DNA of 64,000 nucleotides from Lacinutrix venerupis (GTDB lineage: Bacteria > Bacteroidota > Bacteroidia > Flavobacteriales > Flavobacteriaceae), in NCBI RefSeq assembly GCF_003663945.1, contig NZ_RCCH01000008.1, forward strand, positions 150,951 through 214,950, read 5' to 3'. Below the pieces are notes generated by a model. It saw only the letters and a program-made list of their open reading frames with translations, made no database searches and was not told where the DNA came from. Positions 18,489-28,740 of the stretch are shown here, piece by piece. How positions within the stretch are numbered: the first letter of the stretch is position 1; each line of letters opens with the position of its first letter. The position numbers were made by a program, and so were the translations under genes.

Positions 18489-19546
18489 TAGAAAAACTAA
18501 CAACCAGGGCAATTGCATTGTTAAAGCAATTAATAGAAACGCAGTCGTTTTCTTCAGAAGAAGGGCCTACTGCTGCGCATATTGAGCAATGGTTTAAGCA
18601 ACAAGATATTCCGTTTCATCGTACACAACATAATGTTTGGTCTACTAACAAGCATTTTGATGAAAGTAAACCAACCTTATTATTAAATTCACATCATGAT
18701 ACTGTAAAACCAAATAATGGTTATACCAAAGATCCTTTTAAAGCCATTGTTGAAAACGGAAAATTATATGGTTTAGGTAGTAATGATGCTGGAGGTTGTT
18801 TGGTGAGTTTATTAGCGACCTACGCGTATTTTTACAATAGAGAAGATTTAAATTTTAATTTAGTTATTGTCGCTTCCGCGGAAGAAGAGAGTAGTGGTCC
18901 AAACGGATTGAATAGCATGCTAAATGTTATTCCAAAAGTAGATGTCGCGATTGTAGGAGAGCCAACGTTGATGCATTTAGCAGTTGCCGAAAAAGGTTTA
19001 GTAGTATTTGACGCAGTGGTAAAAGGAACGCCAAGTCATGCTGCACATCCAAATAATGATAATGCGATTTATAATAGTATTTCCGTTTTAGAATGGTTTA
19101 AAAATTATACCTTTTCTAATACATCGGATGCTTTAGGGGAAGTAAAAATGACAGTGACACAAATTAATGCAGGAAAACAACACAATGCAGTGCCAGCAGA
19201 TGTAAAGTTAGTTGTAGATGTTCGTGTGAATGATAAATATTCAAATCAAGATATTGTGGATATTTTACAAAAGGAAGCACCTTGTGATAGTATTATTCCA
19301 AGAAGTATAAAATTAAATTCGTCTTCCATTCCAATAGATCATCCATTGGTTATTGCAGGAATAGAAATTGGCAGAAGTACCTATGGTTCGCCAACATTAT
19401 CCGATCAAGCAGTATTAAGTTGCCCTTCGTTAAAATTGGGTCCAGGAGATAGCACACGATCGCATTCCGCTGACGAGTTTATTTACGTGAATGAGATTGA
19501 AGAAGGGATTAAAATATATATTGAATTATTAGAAAAAGTACTTTAG
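18485..19546 (+). CDS. argE: N-acyl-ornithine/citrulline deacylase (M20 family)
   Basis: An M20-family metallohydrolase of 353 residues. Metal ligands are visible in LNSHHDTVKPNNG (about 72-84) and SNDAGG (about 98-103), the catalytic glutamates in SAEEESSGPNG (about 130-140), and VGEPT follows. It removes the acyl group late in the pathway. Because ArgF' carbamoylates N-acylornithine, the physiological substrate here is likely N-acylcitrulline rather than N-acylornithine; that is inference from the pathway. Translation is coupled to argB by ATGA. Confidence 0.88.
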   Translation: MIEKLTTRAIALLKQLIETQSFSSEEGPTAAHIEQWFKQQDIPFHRTQHNVWSTNKHFDESKPTLLLNSHHDTVKPNNGYTKDPFKAIVENGKLYGLGSNDAGGCLVSLLATYAYFYNREDLNFNLVIVASAEEESSGPNGLNSMLNVIPKVDVAIVGEPTLMHLAVAEKGLVVFDAVVKGTPSHAAHPNNDNAIYNSISVLEWFKNYTFSNTSDALGEVKMTVTQINAGKQHNAVPADVKLVVDVRVNDKYSNQDIVDILQKEAPCDSIIPRSIKLNSSSIPIDHPLVIAGIEIGRSTYGSPTLSDQAVLSCPSLKLGPGDSTRSHSADEFIYVNEIEEGIKIYIELLEKVL

Positions 19547-19551
19547 TAAAC

Positions 19552-19616
19552 GTCATAACGAGGAAGAATGACGAAGTTATCTCATCATAAGATTGCTTCA
19601 TTTCATTCGCAATGAC
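19552..19616. repeat. Palindromic repeat, family B
   Basis: Second family B copy, with ends GTCATAACGA and TCGCAATGAC, between argE and argH. Its right end contains an ATG (19612) that opens the argH frame spuriously. Confidence 0.75.
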
Positions 19617-19632
19617 TATAAAAAATAAAATT

Positions 19633-20907
19633 ATGAAACTCTGGGATAAAGGAATTAGTATCGATAAAAAAATAGAACAATTTACTGTTGGAAACGACAG
19701 AGAAATTGATTTGCATATTGCAAAATACGATGTAGAAGCATCTTTGGCGCATGCCATTATGTTAGCGTCTATTGGAATTATTTCTTCCGATGAATTAGAA
19801 CAATTAAAAAGCGGATTACAAGCTATTGCTGAAACCATTGAAAACGGAACGTTTGTTATTGAGGATTCCTTTGAAGATGTACATTCTAAAATTGAATACG
19901 AACTAACAAAAACTTTAGGTGATGTTGGAAAAAAAATTCACACAGCACGTTCTAGAAACGATCAGGTTTTAGTTGCACTTCAGTTATATTATAAAGACAG
20001 CCTAAGGCTGATTAAAGATAAGACTGAAGTCTTTTTCAATACGTTGTTAGGTTTAGCGGAAACACATAAGGAGGCTTTACTTCCAGGTTATACGCATTTA
20101 CAAGTCGCAATGCCTTCTTCTTTCGGTTTGTGGTTTTCTGCTTATGCTGAGGTGTTGATTGACGATGTTTATTTACTAAACGCAGCTTTAAAAACAGTAG
20201 ATCAAAATCCCTTAGGTTCTGCAGCAGGTTACGGAAGTTCTTTTCCTATTGATAGAGATTTAACTACTAAAGAATTAACGTTTTCTACTTTAAAATATAA
20301 CGTCGTTGCTGCGCAAATGAGTAGAGGTAAAAGCGAACGTACCATTGCTTTAGCTTTAGGAAGTGTGTGTAATACCTTAGCGCGTTTTGCAATGGATATT
20401 TGTGTGTATAATAGTCAGAATTTTGGCTTTGTTGCCTTTCCAGACGAGTTAACTACAGGAAGTAGCATTATGCCACATAAAAAAAATCCGGATGTGTTTG
20501 AATTAATTAGAGGTAAAGCAAATAAAATTCAAGCGTTGCATACTGAAATGGTATTAATTACCAACAACTTACCAAGTGGTTACCACAGAGATTTTCAGTT
20601 GTTAAAAGAAAATATCATAGCAGCAATTGAAGATGTCAAAGATTTGTTAGATATTTTTAATTATGCGATTCAGCAAGTTATTGTAAAAGAAATAGACTTA
20701 AACGATGCTAAATACCAATACTTGTTTACTGTAGATAATATTAATACGTTGGTAGTAGAAGGCATGCCTTTTAGAGAAGCTTATAAGAAAATTGGAGGAG
20801 AAGTAGAAAACGGAACGTATACGCCAGATACTTCTAAGAAACATACACATGTTGGTAGTATTGGTAATTTGTGTTTAGAGGAAATACGAAGAAAGTTTCC
20901 TGAATAA
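19633..20907 (+). CDS. argH: Argininosuccinate lyase
   Basis: Splits argininosuccinate to arginine and fumarate, the last step. The fumarase/ASL signature is GSSIMPHKKNPDVFELIRGK (near residue 277), and the N-terminal KLWDKGISIDKKIEQFTVGND is typical. The start is set at ATG 19633, giving 424 residues. An in-frame ATG 21 bp upstream belongs to the flanking repeat and would add an MTIKNKI stretch unlike the family. It is the last gene of the operon, followed by a clear terminator. Confidence 0.94.
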   Translation: MKLWDKGISIDKKIEQFTVGNDREIDLHIAKYDVEASLAHAIMLASIGIISSDELEQLKSGLQAIAETIENGTFVIEDSFEDVHSKIEYELTKTLGDVGKKIHTARSRNDQVLVALQLYYKDSLRLIKDKTEVFFNTLLGLAETHKEALLPGYTHLQVAMPSSFGLWFSAYAEVLIDDVYLLNAALKTVDQNPLGSAAGYGSSFPIDRDLTTKELTFSTLKYNVVAAQMSRGKSERTIALALGSVCNTLARFAMDICVYNSQNFGFVAFPDELTTGSSIMPHKKNPDVFELIRGKANKIQALHTEMVLITNNLPSGYHRDFQLLKENIIAAIEDVKDLLDIFNYAIQQVIVKEIDLNDAKYQYLFTVDNINTLVVEGMPFREAYKKIGGEVENGTYTPDTSKKHTHVGSIGNLCLEEIRRKFPE

Positions 20908-20924
20908 GTATTTAGTTAAGAAAT

Positions 20925-20955
20925 AAAAAAAGCACCTTCCTCAAGCTGCTTTTTT
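20925..20955. terminator. Bidirectional terminator between argH and gltD
   Basis: Stem AAAAAAGCA / TGCTTTTTT with further CTT/AAG pairing inside. It has A-runs and T-runs on both sides, suiting the two convergent operons that end here. Confidence 0.8.
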
Positions 20956-20965
20956 ACTTTATAAG

Positions 20966-20985
20966 ATTCCTGCCTGTACAGGAAT
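20966..20985. repeat. Small palindromic repeat, family A (ATTCCTG-CCTGTA-CAGGAAT)
   Basis: A 7-bp stem immediately after the gltD stop on the plus-strand map, beside the terminator. Confidence 0.7.
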
Positions 20986-20988
20986 TAT

Positions 20989-22455
20989 TTATACTCTAGG
21001 TAAATCGCTATCATCTTTTAGTGGTAAGCTAGATTCTCCCATTAAATAGGTGTCAACGTGATGCGCTGCTTGTCTTCCTTCCGAAATTGCCCAAACAATT
21101 AAAGATTGTCCGCGACGCATATCTCCAGCTGCAAAAACACCAGGAATGTTCGTTTTGTAATCTTTGGTAGATGCTTCAATATTGGTTCTAAAATCCATGT
21201 TTAATCCAAATTGTTCTGCTAGCGTTTTTTCAGCTCCTGTAAAACCAAGTGCTAATAATGCTAAGTTACACTCCCAAGTTTTTTCTGTATTTGGTAATTC
21301 ATTTAATTGAGGTCTTTCACCTGGTTTAAAAATCCATTCAACTTCAACCGTTTTTAGGCCAATTAAATTTCCGTCCTTGTCTCCTAAAAACTCTTTTGTA
21401 GAAATACTAAAAAAACGTTCTACACCTTCTTGGTGTGATGAGGTTGTTTTTAGCTTCATTGGCCAATATGGCCAAGGTTGGTGTGCTGGACGACCTTCAG
21501 TAGGTTTACTTAAAATTTCGAAATTGGTAACCGAAGTAGCTCCATGACGATTAGAGGTTCCAATACAATCACTTCCTGTATCTCCACCACCAATTACAAT
21601 GACGTCTTTTCCTTTTGCAGAAATAATGTCTTTAAATTCTACTAAGCCATCTACAAATTGATTGTTTAGTTTTAAGAAATCCATTGCTTGAGTAACGCCT
21701 TTTAGGTCTGCTCCAGGAATTGGAATGTTTCGTCTAACTGTTGCGCCACCACATAAAACTACAGCGTCAAAATCGTCTTTAAGTTGATTTGCATCTACAT
21801 TTACACCAACATGTGCATTGGTTTTAAAAGTAATACCTTCTTCTTCTAAAACGGCAACACGTCTATCTATTACGTTTTTCTCCATCTTAAAATCTGGAAT
21901 ACCGTAGCGTAATAAACCACCAACTTTTGCATCGCGTTCAAAAACAGTAACGCTATGTCCTGCTCGATTTAATTGTTGTGCAGCTGCTAGACCAGCAGGT
22001 CCAGAACCTATAACAGCAACCGTTTTATCGGTTCTTAATTTTGGTGGTTGAGCTGTAATCCATCCTTCGTTAAAGGCAGTTTCAACTATATTTTTTTCAA
22101 TATTCTCAATAGTTACAGGATCTTCGTTTATACCTAAAACACATGCTTCTTCGCAAGGTGCAGGACATAAACGACCAGTGAACTCTGGAAAGTTATTTGT
22201 TTTGTGTAAAATTTCGGCAGCTTCTTTCCATTTTCCTTTGTAGACTTTGTCATTAAAATCTGGAATTAAATTACCTAATGGACAACCACTATGGCAAAAC
22301 GGAATTCCGCAATCCATACAACGTGCACCTTGGTCTTTTAACTTATCCTCTTTAAGTGGAACCGTAAATTCTTTATAGTTTTCAATTCGTTTTTTTGGCT
22401 CAATATAACTTTCGTTTTGGCGCTTAAACTCTAAAAATCCTGTTGTCTTTCCCAT
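20989..22455 (-). CDS. gltD: Glutamate synthase, small subunit
   Basis: Supplies electrons from NAD(P)H to the large subunit for glutamate formation from glutamine and 2-oxoglutarate. It has 488 residues. The N-terminal Fe-S cysteines are in ARCMDCGIPFCHSGCPLGN (about 39-57), the FAD motif is VIGSGPAGLAAAQQL (about 149-163), the NAD(P) motif is VIGGGDTGSDCIG (about 286-298), and the C-terminal FAD segment is PGVFAAGDMRRG. It begins 3 bp after gltB and is co-transcribed with it. Confidence 0.95.
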   Translation of the reverse strand: MGKTTGFLEFKRQNESYIEPKKRIENYKEFTVPLKEDKLKDQGARCMDCGIPFCHSGCPLGNLIPDFNDKVYKGKWKEAAEILHKTNNFPEFTGRLCPAPCEEACVLGINEDPVTIENIEKNIVETAFNEGWITAQPPKLRTDKTVAVIGSGPAGLAAAQQLNRAGHSVTVFERDAKVGGLLRYGIPDFKMEKNVIDRRVAVLEEEGITFKTNAHVGVNVDANQLKDDFDAVVLCGGATVRRNIPIPGADLKGVTQAMDFLKLNNQFVDGLVEFKDIISAKGKDVIVIGGGDTGSDCIGTSNRHGATSVTNFEILSKPTEGRPAHQPWPYWPMKLKTTSSHQEGVERFFSISTKEFLGDKDGNLIGLKTVEVEWIFKPGERPQLNELPNTEKTWECNLALLALGFTGAEKTLAEQFGLNMDFRTNIEASTKDYKTNIPGVFAAGDMRRGQSLIVWAISEGRQAAHHVDTYLMGESSLPLKDDSDLPRV

Positions 22456-22458
22456 AAT

Positions 22459-25400
22459 CTACGCTAATTCTAATTGTTCTTGTTCTAATATTAATAAGGC
22501 CTGTCTGTATTCTTCTGGTAATACTTTTTTGAATTTTGGAAGGTAGTTTTTCCAATCATCTAAAATGCGTCTTGCTAAAGGACTTCCAGTTGCAAGGAAA
22601 TGATTTTCAATAAGCTGCTCTAGTTGTAATTGATCTTCAACGTTTTCAACTGGATCAATATTTAAATCGTCTGAATTACAGTGTTGCTTAAAGGTTTCTT
22701 TTTCATCAAAAACATAAGCAACTCCACCACTCATTCCTGCTCCGAAGTTTCTGCCTACAGCGCCAAGAATTACAGCAACACCACCTGTCATGTATTCACA
22801 ACCATGATCTCCAATACCTTCTACAACTGCTTTTGCACCAGAGTTTCTAACGCAAAAACGTTCTCCAGCTTTTCCGTTTATATATACTTCACCAGATGTT
22901 GCTCCATAAAGCGTTACGTTTCCAGTAATGATATTATCTTCTGGAGTTATCGTACATTTTTCAGGCACTTTAATAATTAATTTCCCTCCAGATAAACCTT
23001 TTCCTAAGTAATCATTTGTATTTCCATGTACTGTGAATTTTAATCCTTTGGTAGCAAATGCTCCAAAACTTTGTCCTGCAGAACCATGGAAATCAATATC
23101 AATAGTGTCTTCTGGTAAACCATCTGCACCATAGATTTTTGAGATTTCATTACTAACAATGGCTCCAACTGCACGGTCTATATTGGTGATAGGTAATTCG
23201 AAGTGTATTTTTTGTCTTCTGAACAAAGCTTGGTGTGCTTGTTTAACAATTTTGAAGTCTAAATGCACATTTAAATTGTGGTCTTGACAGTAGGTATTAA
23301 ATAATTGTACATCTTCATCAACTTTTACTTTGTGAAGAATTGGTGTTAAGTCAATTCCTGAAGATTTATAATGATCTATAGCTTTATTTCTATTTAGTTT
23401 TTGAGATTGGCCAACCATTTCATTGATGGTTCTAAATCCTAATTTAGCCATAATTTCACGTAATTCTTGCGCTACAAAATACATGTAGTTTACTACGTGT
23501 TCTGGTTTTCCTTTAAACTTTTTACGTAGTTCTGGATTTTGAGTTGCAATTCCAACAGGACAGGTGTTTAAGTGACAAACACGCATCATGATACAGCCAG
23601 AAGCGACTAAAGGTGCAGTAGCAAAACCAAATTCTTCTGCTCCTAATAAACAAGCAATAGCGACATCACGACCTGTTTTTAGTTGTCCATCACATTCTAA
23701 AACTACACGATTTCTAAGGTCGTTCATTACTAAAGTTTGTTGTGCTTCTGCAATACCAAGTTCCCAAGGTAATCCTGCATGACGTAAGGATGTTAAAGGA
23801 GAAGCTCCAGTACCACCATCAAAACCAGACACTAAAATTACATCTGCTTTAGCTTTAGCAACACCAGCAGCTACGGTTCCTACACCAACCTCAGATACTA
23901 GTTTTACGTTAATTCTAGCTTCACGATTGGCACATTTTACATCATAAATGAGTTGCGATAAATCTTCAATAGAATAAATATCGTGATGTGGTGGAGGTGA
24001 AATTAAACCTACATAAGGCGTAGAGTTTCTGGTTTTTGCAATTTCACGATTTACTTTTAGTCCAGGTAATTGTCCGCCTTCACCAGGTTTTGCACCTTGT
24101 GCTATTTTAATTTGAATTTCGTTGGCGCTAGTTAAATAATTTGAAGTTACACCAAAACGACCAGAAGCTACTTGTTTTATAGCAGAGTTTCTCCAATCTC
24201 CTTGAGAGCTTTTGTAAAAACGTTCTTGATCTTCTCCACCTTCACCAGAATTAGATTTTCCTCCAATTCTATTCATGGCTACTGCTAAATTTTCATGCGC
24301 TTCTTTACTAATAGAACCATAAGACATGGCTCCTGTTTTAAAACGCTTTACAATTTCTGTCCAAGGTTCTACTTCCTCTAACGGAATAGGGTCAAATTGA
24401 TCAAACTCAAACAAACCTCTAATGGTCATTAAACTTTTAGATTGGTTATTTACCAATTCTGAATACTCTTTAAAAGTAGAGGCTTTATTGGTTCTAACAG
24501 ATTCCTGAAGTTTAGCAACTGTTAATGGGTTAAACATGTGTTTTTCTTGTCCGCGTCGCCATCTATAATCACCTCCAACTTCAATAGTTGGCTCTATATT
24601 TTTATGGAATGCTTTTTTGTGACGTTTTACAATTTCTTGTTCAATTTCTCTTAAGCCAATACCTTGAATACGAGTGGTTGTGTTTGGGAAATATTTTTCG
24701 ACTGTAGACGATTTAATTCCGATACATTCAAAAAGTTGAGATCCTCTGTAGGAGTTTAAGGTTGAAATTCCGATTTTGTTCATAACCTTCAAAATGCCTT
24801 TTCCAACTGCTTTGTTGTAATTTTTAATTGCAGTTAAATATTCTAAATCTGTGACGTCTTGGTTTTCGATTTGTTTCTGAACAATTTCATTAACTATATA
24901 AGGATTTACAGCACTTGCTCCATATCCAAATAGTAAGGCAAAATGATGAACTTCACGAGGTTCTGCAGATTCAATAATTAAGCTGATTTTTGAACGTTTT
25001 TTTAATTTATGAAGCGCATGATTCACATAAGAACAAGCTAAAAGCGCTGGAATTGGTGCATGATTTTCGTCTACAAATCTATCTGAAAGAATAATGATAT
25101 TTGCTCCATTATCAATTGCTTTTGACGCTTTGTTTACTAAGTTTTCAAGAGCGACTTCTAATTCGTTTAGTCCACGATTTACTTCGTATAACATGGAAAT
25201 AGATTCGACTTTGAAATCTGGATTGGTATCGTAATCTCTAATTTTATCTAAATCATGTTTTGAGATTACTGGATTCTGAATTTTTAGCTTTTTACAATGG
25301 TCTGCATTAATATCGAAAATATTAACATCGCTTCCTAAGGTTAAACTGATGTCTGTAATTAACTCTTCACGAATTCCATCTAAAGGTGGATTGGTAACTT

Positions 25401-26955
25401 GGGCAAAAATTTGCTTAAAATAGTTGTAGATTAACTGTGGTTTTTCTGATAAGATTGCAATAGGCGTATCGCTTCCCATAGAACCAATTGGCTCTTTAGC
25501 TAATTGCGCCATAGGACGAATAATAGTGTTGAAATCTTCTTGTGTATATCCAAAAATAACCTCACGTTTTTTAAGGTCTATTTCGTCGTACTGAATAGGT
25601 CCTTGTTTGGCTTCAATGTCTCTTAAATGAATCAGGTTTTCGTTTAACCATTTTCTGTAAGGGTGTTTAGAGGCTATTTCTTCTTTTATTTCTTCGTCAT
25701 TAACAATTCTGCCTTCATTCATGTTTACCAGAAACATTTTTCCTGGTTCTAAACGACCATGATATTCTACATTTTCAGGTTTAATGTCTACTACTCCAGT
25801 TTCCGAAGACATAATAACATTACCTAATTTAGTTACTGTGTAACGTGAAGGACGCAATCCGTTTCGGTCTAAAACTGCACCAATAAAATTACCATCTGTA
25901 AAAGGTATGGAAGCTGGTCCATCCCAAGGTTCCATTAGGCAGGAATTGTATTCGTAAAATGCTTTTTTAGCGTCAGACATGTTTGGGTTTTTCTCCCAAG
26001 CTTCAGGAACTAACATCATCATAGCTTCAGGAAGTGAACGACCAGTCATTAATAACAACTCGACAACCATATCTAAGGTTGCAGAATCTGACTTTCCTTT
26101 TAAAACGGTTGGAATAATCTTTTTAATATCGTCACCAAACAATGGGCTTTCCATGATTTCCTCGCGAGAAAACATTCTAGACACATTACCTCTTACTGTA
26201 TTTATTTCACCATTATGACAAATGTATCTAAACGGTTGTGCTAAGTCCCAAGTAGGGAATGTGTTGGTAGAAAAGCGCTGATGTACTAATGCTAAACGCG
26301 TATCTAATGCCGAATTAAACAAGTCTAAATAGTACTCATTAATATGTTCTGGCATTAATAAGCCTTTAAAAATGATGATTTTTGTAGATAAACTAGGAAG
26401 ATAAAAATACTTAGATTCTGATAGTTTAGAGTCGTATATAGTATGTTCTGCAATTTTACGCGCAGCATATAATTTTATATTAAATTCTCTTTCGGTTTGT
26501 TCTTTATTAGCTTTACCTATAAATATTTGCTTAACAAAAGGTTCGGTTTCTCTAGCTACTTTACCTAAAACTTCACTATTAACAGGTACGTCTCTCCAGC
26601 CTATTAATTTAAGACCTTGATTTTGTATTTCTTTCTCAAAAACATCAATACAAAATTGACGTTGATTTTCCTTTCTTGGAAGAAAAACATTACTCACTGC
26701 ATAGTCTCCAGATTCAGGGAGTTCAAATTCACAGAAAATTTTGAAAAATTTATGTGGGATGTCTATAAGAATTCCTGCTCCATCACCAGTAACACCATCA
26801 GAACTTACTGCACCGCGATGTTCTAATTTTACTAATATTTCAAGCGCTTTATGGATGATATCGTTAGATCGTTTTCCGGTTAAGCTACATATAAATCCTG
26901 CACCACAATTATCGTGTTCAAATTCTGGTAAATAGAGTCCTTGTTTTTTAAGCAT
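22459..26955 (-). CDS. gltB: Glutamate synthase, large subunit
   Basis: A 1498-residue enzyme, the normal length. The class II amidotransferase nucleophile is Cys17 (HDNCGAGF), so a 16-residue propeptide must be removed. Glutaminase residues follow in [10 protein letters not shown] and CHNGEINT. The FMN and 3Fe-4S synthase domain is seen as [20 protein letters not shown] and [13 protein letters not shown] (near 1140). The C-terminal GXGXG beta-helix region ([20 protein letters not shown] repeats) completes it. It is divergent from the ammonium uptake operon, so both nitrogen-assimilation units share one intergenic control region. Confidence 0.96.
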   Translation of the reverse strand: MLKKQGLYLPEFEHDNCGAGFICSLTGKRSNDIIHKALEILVKLEHRGAVSSDGVTGDGAGILIDIPHKFFKIFCEFELPESGDYAVSNVFLPRKENQRQFCIDVFEKEIQNQGLKLIGWRDVPVNSEVLGKVARETEPFVKQIFIGKANKEQTEREFNIKLYAARKIAEHTIYDSKLSESKYFYLPSLSTKIIIFKGLLMPEHINEYYLDLFNSALDTRLALVHQRFSTNTFPTWDLAQPFRYICHNGEINTVRGNVSRMFSREEIMESPLFGDDIKKIIPTVLKGKSDSATLDMVVELLLMTGRSLPEAMMMLVPEAWEKNPNMSDAKKAFYEYNSCLMEPWDGPASIPFTDGNFIGAVLDRNGLRPSRYTVTKLGNVIMSSETGVVDIKPENVEYHGRLEPGKMFLVNMNEGRIVNDEEIKEEIASKHPYRKWLNENLIHLRDIEAKQGPIQYDEIDLKKREVIFGYTQEDFNTIIRPMAQLAKEPIGSMGSDTPIAILSEKPQLIYNYFKQIFAQVTNPPLDGIREELITDISLTLGSDVNIFDINADHCKKLKIQNPVISKHDLDKIRDYDTNPDFKVESISMLYEVNRGLNELEVALENLVNKASKAIDNGANIIILSDRFVDENHAPIPALLACSYVNHALHKLKKRSKISLIIESAEPREVHHFALLFGYGASAVNPYIVNEIVQKQIENQDVTDLEYLTAIKNYNKAVGKGILKVMNKIGISTLNSYRGSQLFECIGIKSSTVEKYFPNTTTRIQGIGLREIEQEIVKRHKKAFHKNIEPTIEVGGDYRWRRGQEKHMFNPLTVAKLQESVRTNKASTFKEYSELVNNQSKSLMTIRGLFEFDQFDPIPLEEVEPWTEIVKRFKTGAMSYGSISKEAHENLAVAMNRIGGKSNSGEGGEDQERFYKSSQGDWRNSAIKQVASGRFGVTSNYLTSANEIQIKIAQGAKPGEGGQLPGLKVNREIAKTRNSTPYVGLISPPPHHDIYSIEDLSQLIYDVKCANREARINVKLVSEVGVGTVAAGVAKAKADVILVSGFDGGTGASPLTSLRHAGLPWELGIAEAQQTLVMNDLRNRVVLECDGQLKTGRDVAIACLLGAEEFGFATAPLVASGCIMMRVCHLNTCPVGIATQNPELRKKFKGKPEHVVNYMYFVAQELREIMAKLGFRTINEMVGQSQKLNRNKAIDHYKSSGIDLTPILHKVKVDEDVQLFNTYCQDHNLNVHLDFKIVKQAHQALFRRQKIHFELPITNIDRAVGAIVSNEISKIYGADGLPEDTIDIDFHGSAGQSFGAFATKGLKFTVHGNTNDYLGKGLSGGKLIIKVPEKCTITPEDNIITGNVTLYGATSGEVYINGKAGERFCVRNSGAKAVVEGIGDHGCEYMTGGVAVILGAVGRNFGAGMSGGVAYVFDEKETFKQHCNSDDLNIDPVENVEDQLQLEQLIENHFLATGSPLARRILDDWKNYLPKFKKVLPEEYRQALLILEQEQLELA

Positions 26956-27271
26956 AATAAGTAGAATTTAAAGGCATTTTACACCTTGTTATTTACCTAA
27001 GATATGCGCTATATTTTTATAAAAAAAAAGTTGGAAACACTTTTTCGATATTAATAGTTATAATGCTTGAAATTGAAAAATAAGTAATTATTATAAAAAA
27101 AAATGAAAAAAATACAATAAGAATAATTTATTAATAAAATGTTAAAATATACGAAAACGTTTTAGAAAAACATGTTTTAATAAAAATAATGTATTTAAAT
27201 AGTTAAAAAATTGACAATTGCTCATTTTGTAATTTGTGAAATTATTAAAAAATGAGTATATTTTTTTTTAA

Positions 27272-27288
27272 CCCTAAAAATTATAGGG
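27272..27288. promoter_or_regulatory. Operator-like inverted repeat 1 (CCCTA-N7-TAGGG)
   Basis: CCCTAAAAATTATAGGG, with flanking A and T extending the arms to 6 bp. Its centre is 53 bp (about five helical turns) from the centre of repeat 2, so two dimers would lie on the same DNA face. Confidence 0.65.
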
Positions 27289-27324
27289 TATAAATATTGA
27301 ATATGATAAAAGTTTAATTTTTGT

Positions 27325-27341
27325 CCCTATTTTTTATAGGG
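27325..27341. promoter_or_regulatory. Operator-like inverted repeat 2 (CCCTA-N7-TAGGG)
   Basis: CCCTATTTTTTATAGGG, the same arms and spacer length as repeat 1. It covers the place where a -33 element would sit for the -7 box at 27359-27366, so a protein here would compete with or replace the sigma contact. Confidence 0.65.
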
Positions 27342-27358
27342 TTAAAATTAAAATTATA

Positions 27359-27366
27359 TAGATTTG
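27359..27366 (+). promoter_or_regulatory. -7 box (TAGATTTG) of the porin-glnK-amtB promoter
   Basis: Exact TAnnTTTG match 31 bp before the porin ATG, predicting a short leader of about 25 nt. No TTTG is found at the expected -33 distance, which fits a regulator-dependent promoter. Confidence 0.6.
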
Positions 27367-27397
27367 GTTTATAGTTAATATTAAAACAACTAAAATT

Positions 27398-28384
27398 ATG
27401 AGATCTATTTTACTATTAATTATGTTATTTGCATCAACATTTATTTTTGCTCAAACTGATGAGGAGATTACTGAAAAAAAAATTTCTTTTGAGGGCAGTG
27501 TAGATGCGTATTACAGAACAAATTTAACAGCGTCAGATACTATAGCGCAATCTCCAGCGTCTTTTGCGGATCAAACAGGATTTGCTTTAGGAATGGCAAA
27601 TGTAATTGCTTCTTATGAGTCTGGTAAGGTTGGAGCTGTGGCGGATTTAGTTTTTGGGCCAAGAGGAGATCAAGCTGTTGGTTCAGATGTTCTTTATGTG
27701 AATCAGTTATATGCTTATTGGAATGTGTCAGAGAAAACAACATTAACTCTTGGTCGCTTTAATACATTTCTAGGGTATGAAGTTATATCGCCTACTGGTA
27801 ATTTTAATTATAGTACTTCTTATCTATTTGCAAGTGGTCCATTTTCTCACGTTGGATTAAAAGCTGATTTTTCTTTGTCTGAGGATTTTTCGTTAATGGT
27901 AGCTGCAATGAATGCAACAGATACTAACAATAATGTAACGGGAGATTATGCTTTAGGAGTTCAATTAGGTTATTCGGGACAATACTTGAATTTCTATTAT
28001 GATTCAGGAGTGGTTTTGGGTTTTGAAGTTGATTATACAGGTGGTTTTGATGCCACTGAAGATATCTATATCGGAATTAATGCTGCTTATCAAGATAATG
28101 ATGGCTCAGGATTTTATGGCGCAGCGCTTTATCCACAGTATAGTTTAAGTGATGTTTTTACTCTTGGATTAAGAGGAGAGTATTTTGCTATGCACGGTAA
28201 TGGAGACGATTTGCCTAGTGTTTTCGATGTAACATTAACAGGAAGTTATACAGTGGATGATTTAACAATAAAACCAGAAATACGTTTTGATTCTTGGTCT
28301 GATTCAGAACCATTTTTAGATAATGATGGTTTACCAACAGAAAGTTTGGCGTCATTTATCGTAGCAGCAATATATAAATTTTAA
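27398..28384 (+). CDS. Outer-membrane beta-barrel porin of the ammonium operon
   Basis: A 328-residue protein with a signal peptide (MRSILLLIMLFASTFIFAQ, cleavage near residue 19). Many alternating-hydrophobic strands ending in aromatic residues follow, and the C-terminus is FIVAAIYKF with a terminal phenylalanine, as in barrel proteins. It resembles the bbp2/OmpL-like porin group. Being first in an operon with glnK and amtB suggests it admits ammonium or small nitrogen compounds across the outer membrane under nitrogen limitation. The substrate is inference. Confidence 0.75.
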   Translation: MRSILLLIMLFASTFIFAQTDEEITEKKISFEGSVDAYYRTNLTASDTIAQSPASFADQTGFALGMANVIASYESGKVGAVADLVFGPRGDQAVGSDVLYVNQLYAYWNVSEKTTLTLGRFNTFLGYEVISPTGNFNYSTSYLFASGPFSHVGLKADFSLSEDFSLMVAAMNATDTNNNVTGDYALGVQLGYSGQYLNFYYDSGVVLGFEVDYTGGFDATEDIYIGINAAYQDNDGSGFYGAALYPQYSLSDVFTLGLRGEYFAMHGNGDDLPSVFDVTLTGSYTVDDLTIKPEIRFDSWSDSEPFLDNDGLPTESLASFIVAAIYKF

Positions 28385-28396
28385 CTAAAACTAATT

Positions 28397-28735
28397 ATGA
28401 AAAAAGTTGAAGCAATAATCAGAAAATCGAAATTTTCTTCAGTAAAAAAAGCTTTACACGAAGTCGGTGTAAATTTTTTCTCCTATTGGGATGTTACAGG
28501 GTTAGGTAACGAAAAAGAAGGGCATGTTTATAGAGGTGTGTCTTATAGTACAAGCGATATACAAAGACGATATCTGTCTATAGTTGTAAACGATGATTTT
28601 GAAGAGGTTACTATTAAAGCCATTTTAGAAGCAGGATCTACAGGTGAAGTTGGAGATGGTAAAATTTTCGTCTCAAAAATAGATGAGGTATATAGAATTA
28701 GAACAGGAGAAAAAGGAGGAAACACTTTAAAATAA
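28397..28735 (+). CDS. glnK: PII nitrogen regulatory protein
   Basis: A 112-residue PII protein. The T-loop runs about residues 37-54 (GNEKEGHVYRGVSYSTSD), and Tyr50 is at the position uridylylated in E. coli PII. The C-terminal signature DGKIFVSKIDEVYRIRTGEKG is complete. It senses 2-oxoglutarate and ATP/ADP and gates AmtB. Located 12 bp after the porin gene and 5 bp before amtB, it is the usual GlnK partner. No uridylyltransferase gene lies in the window. Confidence 0.93.
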   Translation: MKKVEAIIRKSKFSSVKKALHEVGVNFFSYWDVTGLGNEKEGHVYRGVSYSTSDIQRRYLSIVVNDDFEEVTIKAILEAGSTGEVGDGKIFVSKIDEVYRIRTGEKGGNTLK

Positions 28736-28740
28736 AAAAC

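Larger units (their letters stand above)
26956..27397. promoter_or_regulatory. 442-bp AT-rich divergent control region, gltBD / porin-glnK-amtB
   Basis: No coding frame is apparent. The gltB-proximal half is featureless A/T-rich DNA. The right half holds two matched inverted repeats (27272-27288 and 27325-27341) and a good -7 box (27359-27366) facing the porin gene. No TAnnTTTG facing gltB was found by eye. Confidence 0.6.

Noticed and set aside
19612..19632. Upstream start for argH at 19612
   Set aside because: The ATG belongs to the end of a family B repeat; residues before KLWDKG are not family-like.
22681..26935. Several plus-strand ORFs of 60-100 codons within gltB
   Set aside because: Antisense to a complete, well-conserved glutamate synthase gene; no promoter or independent similarity.
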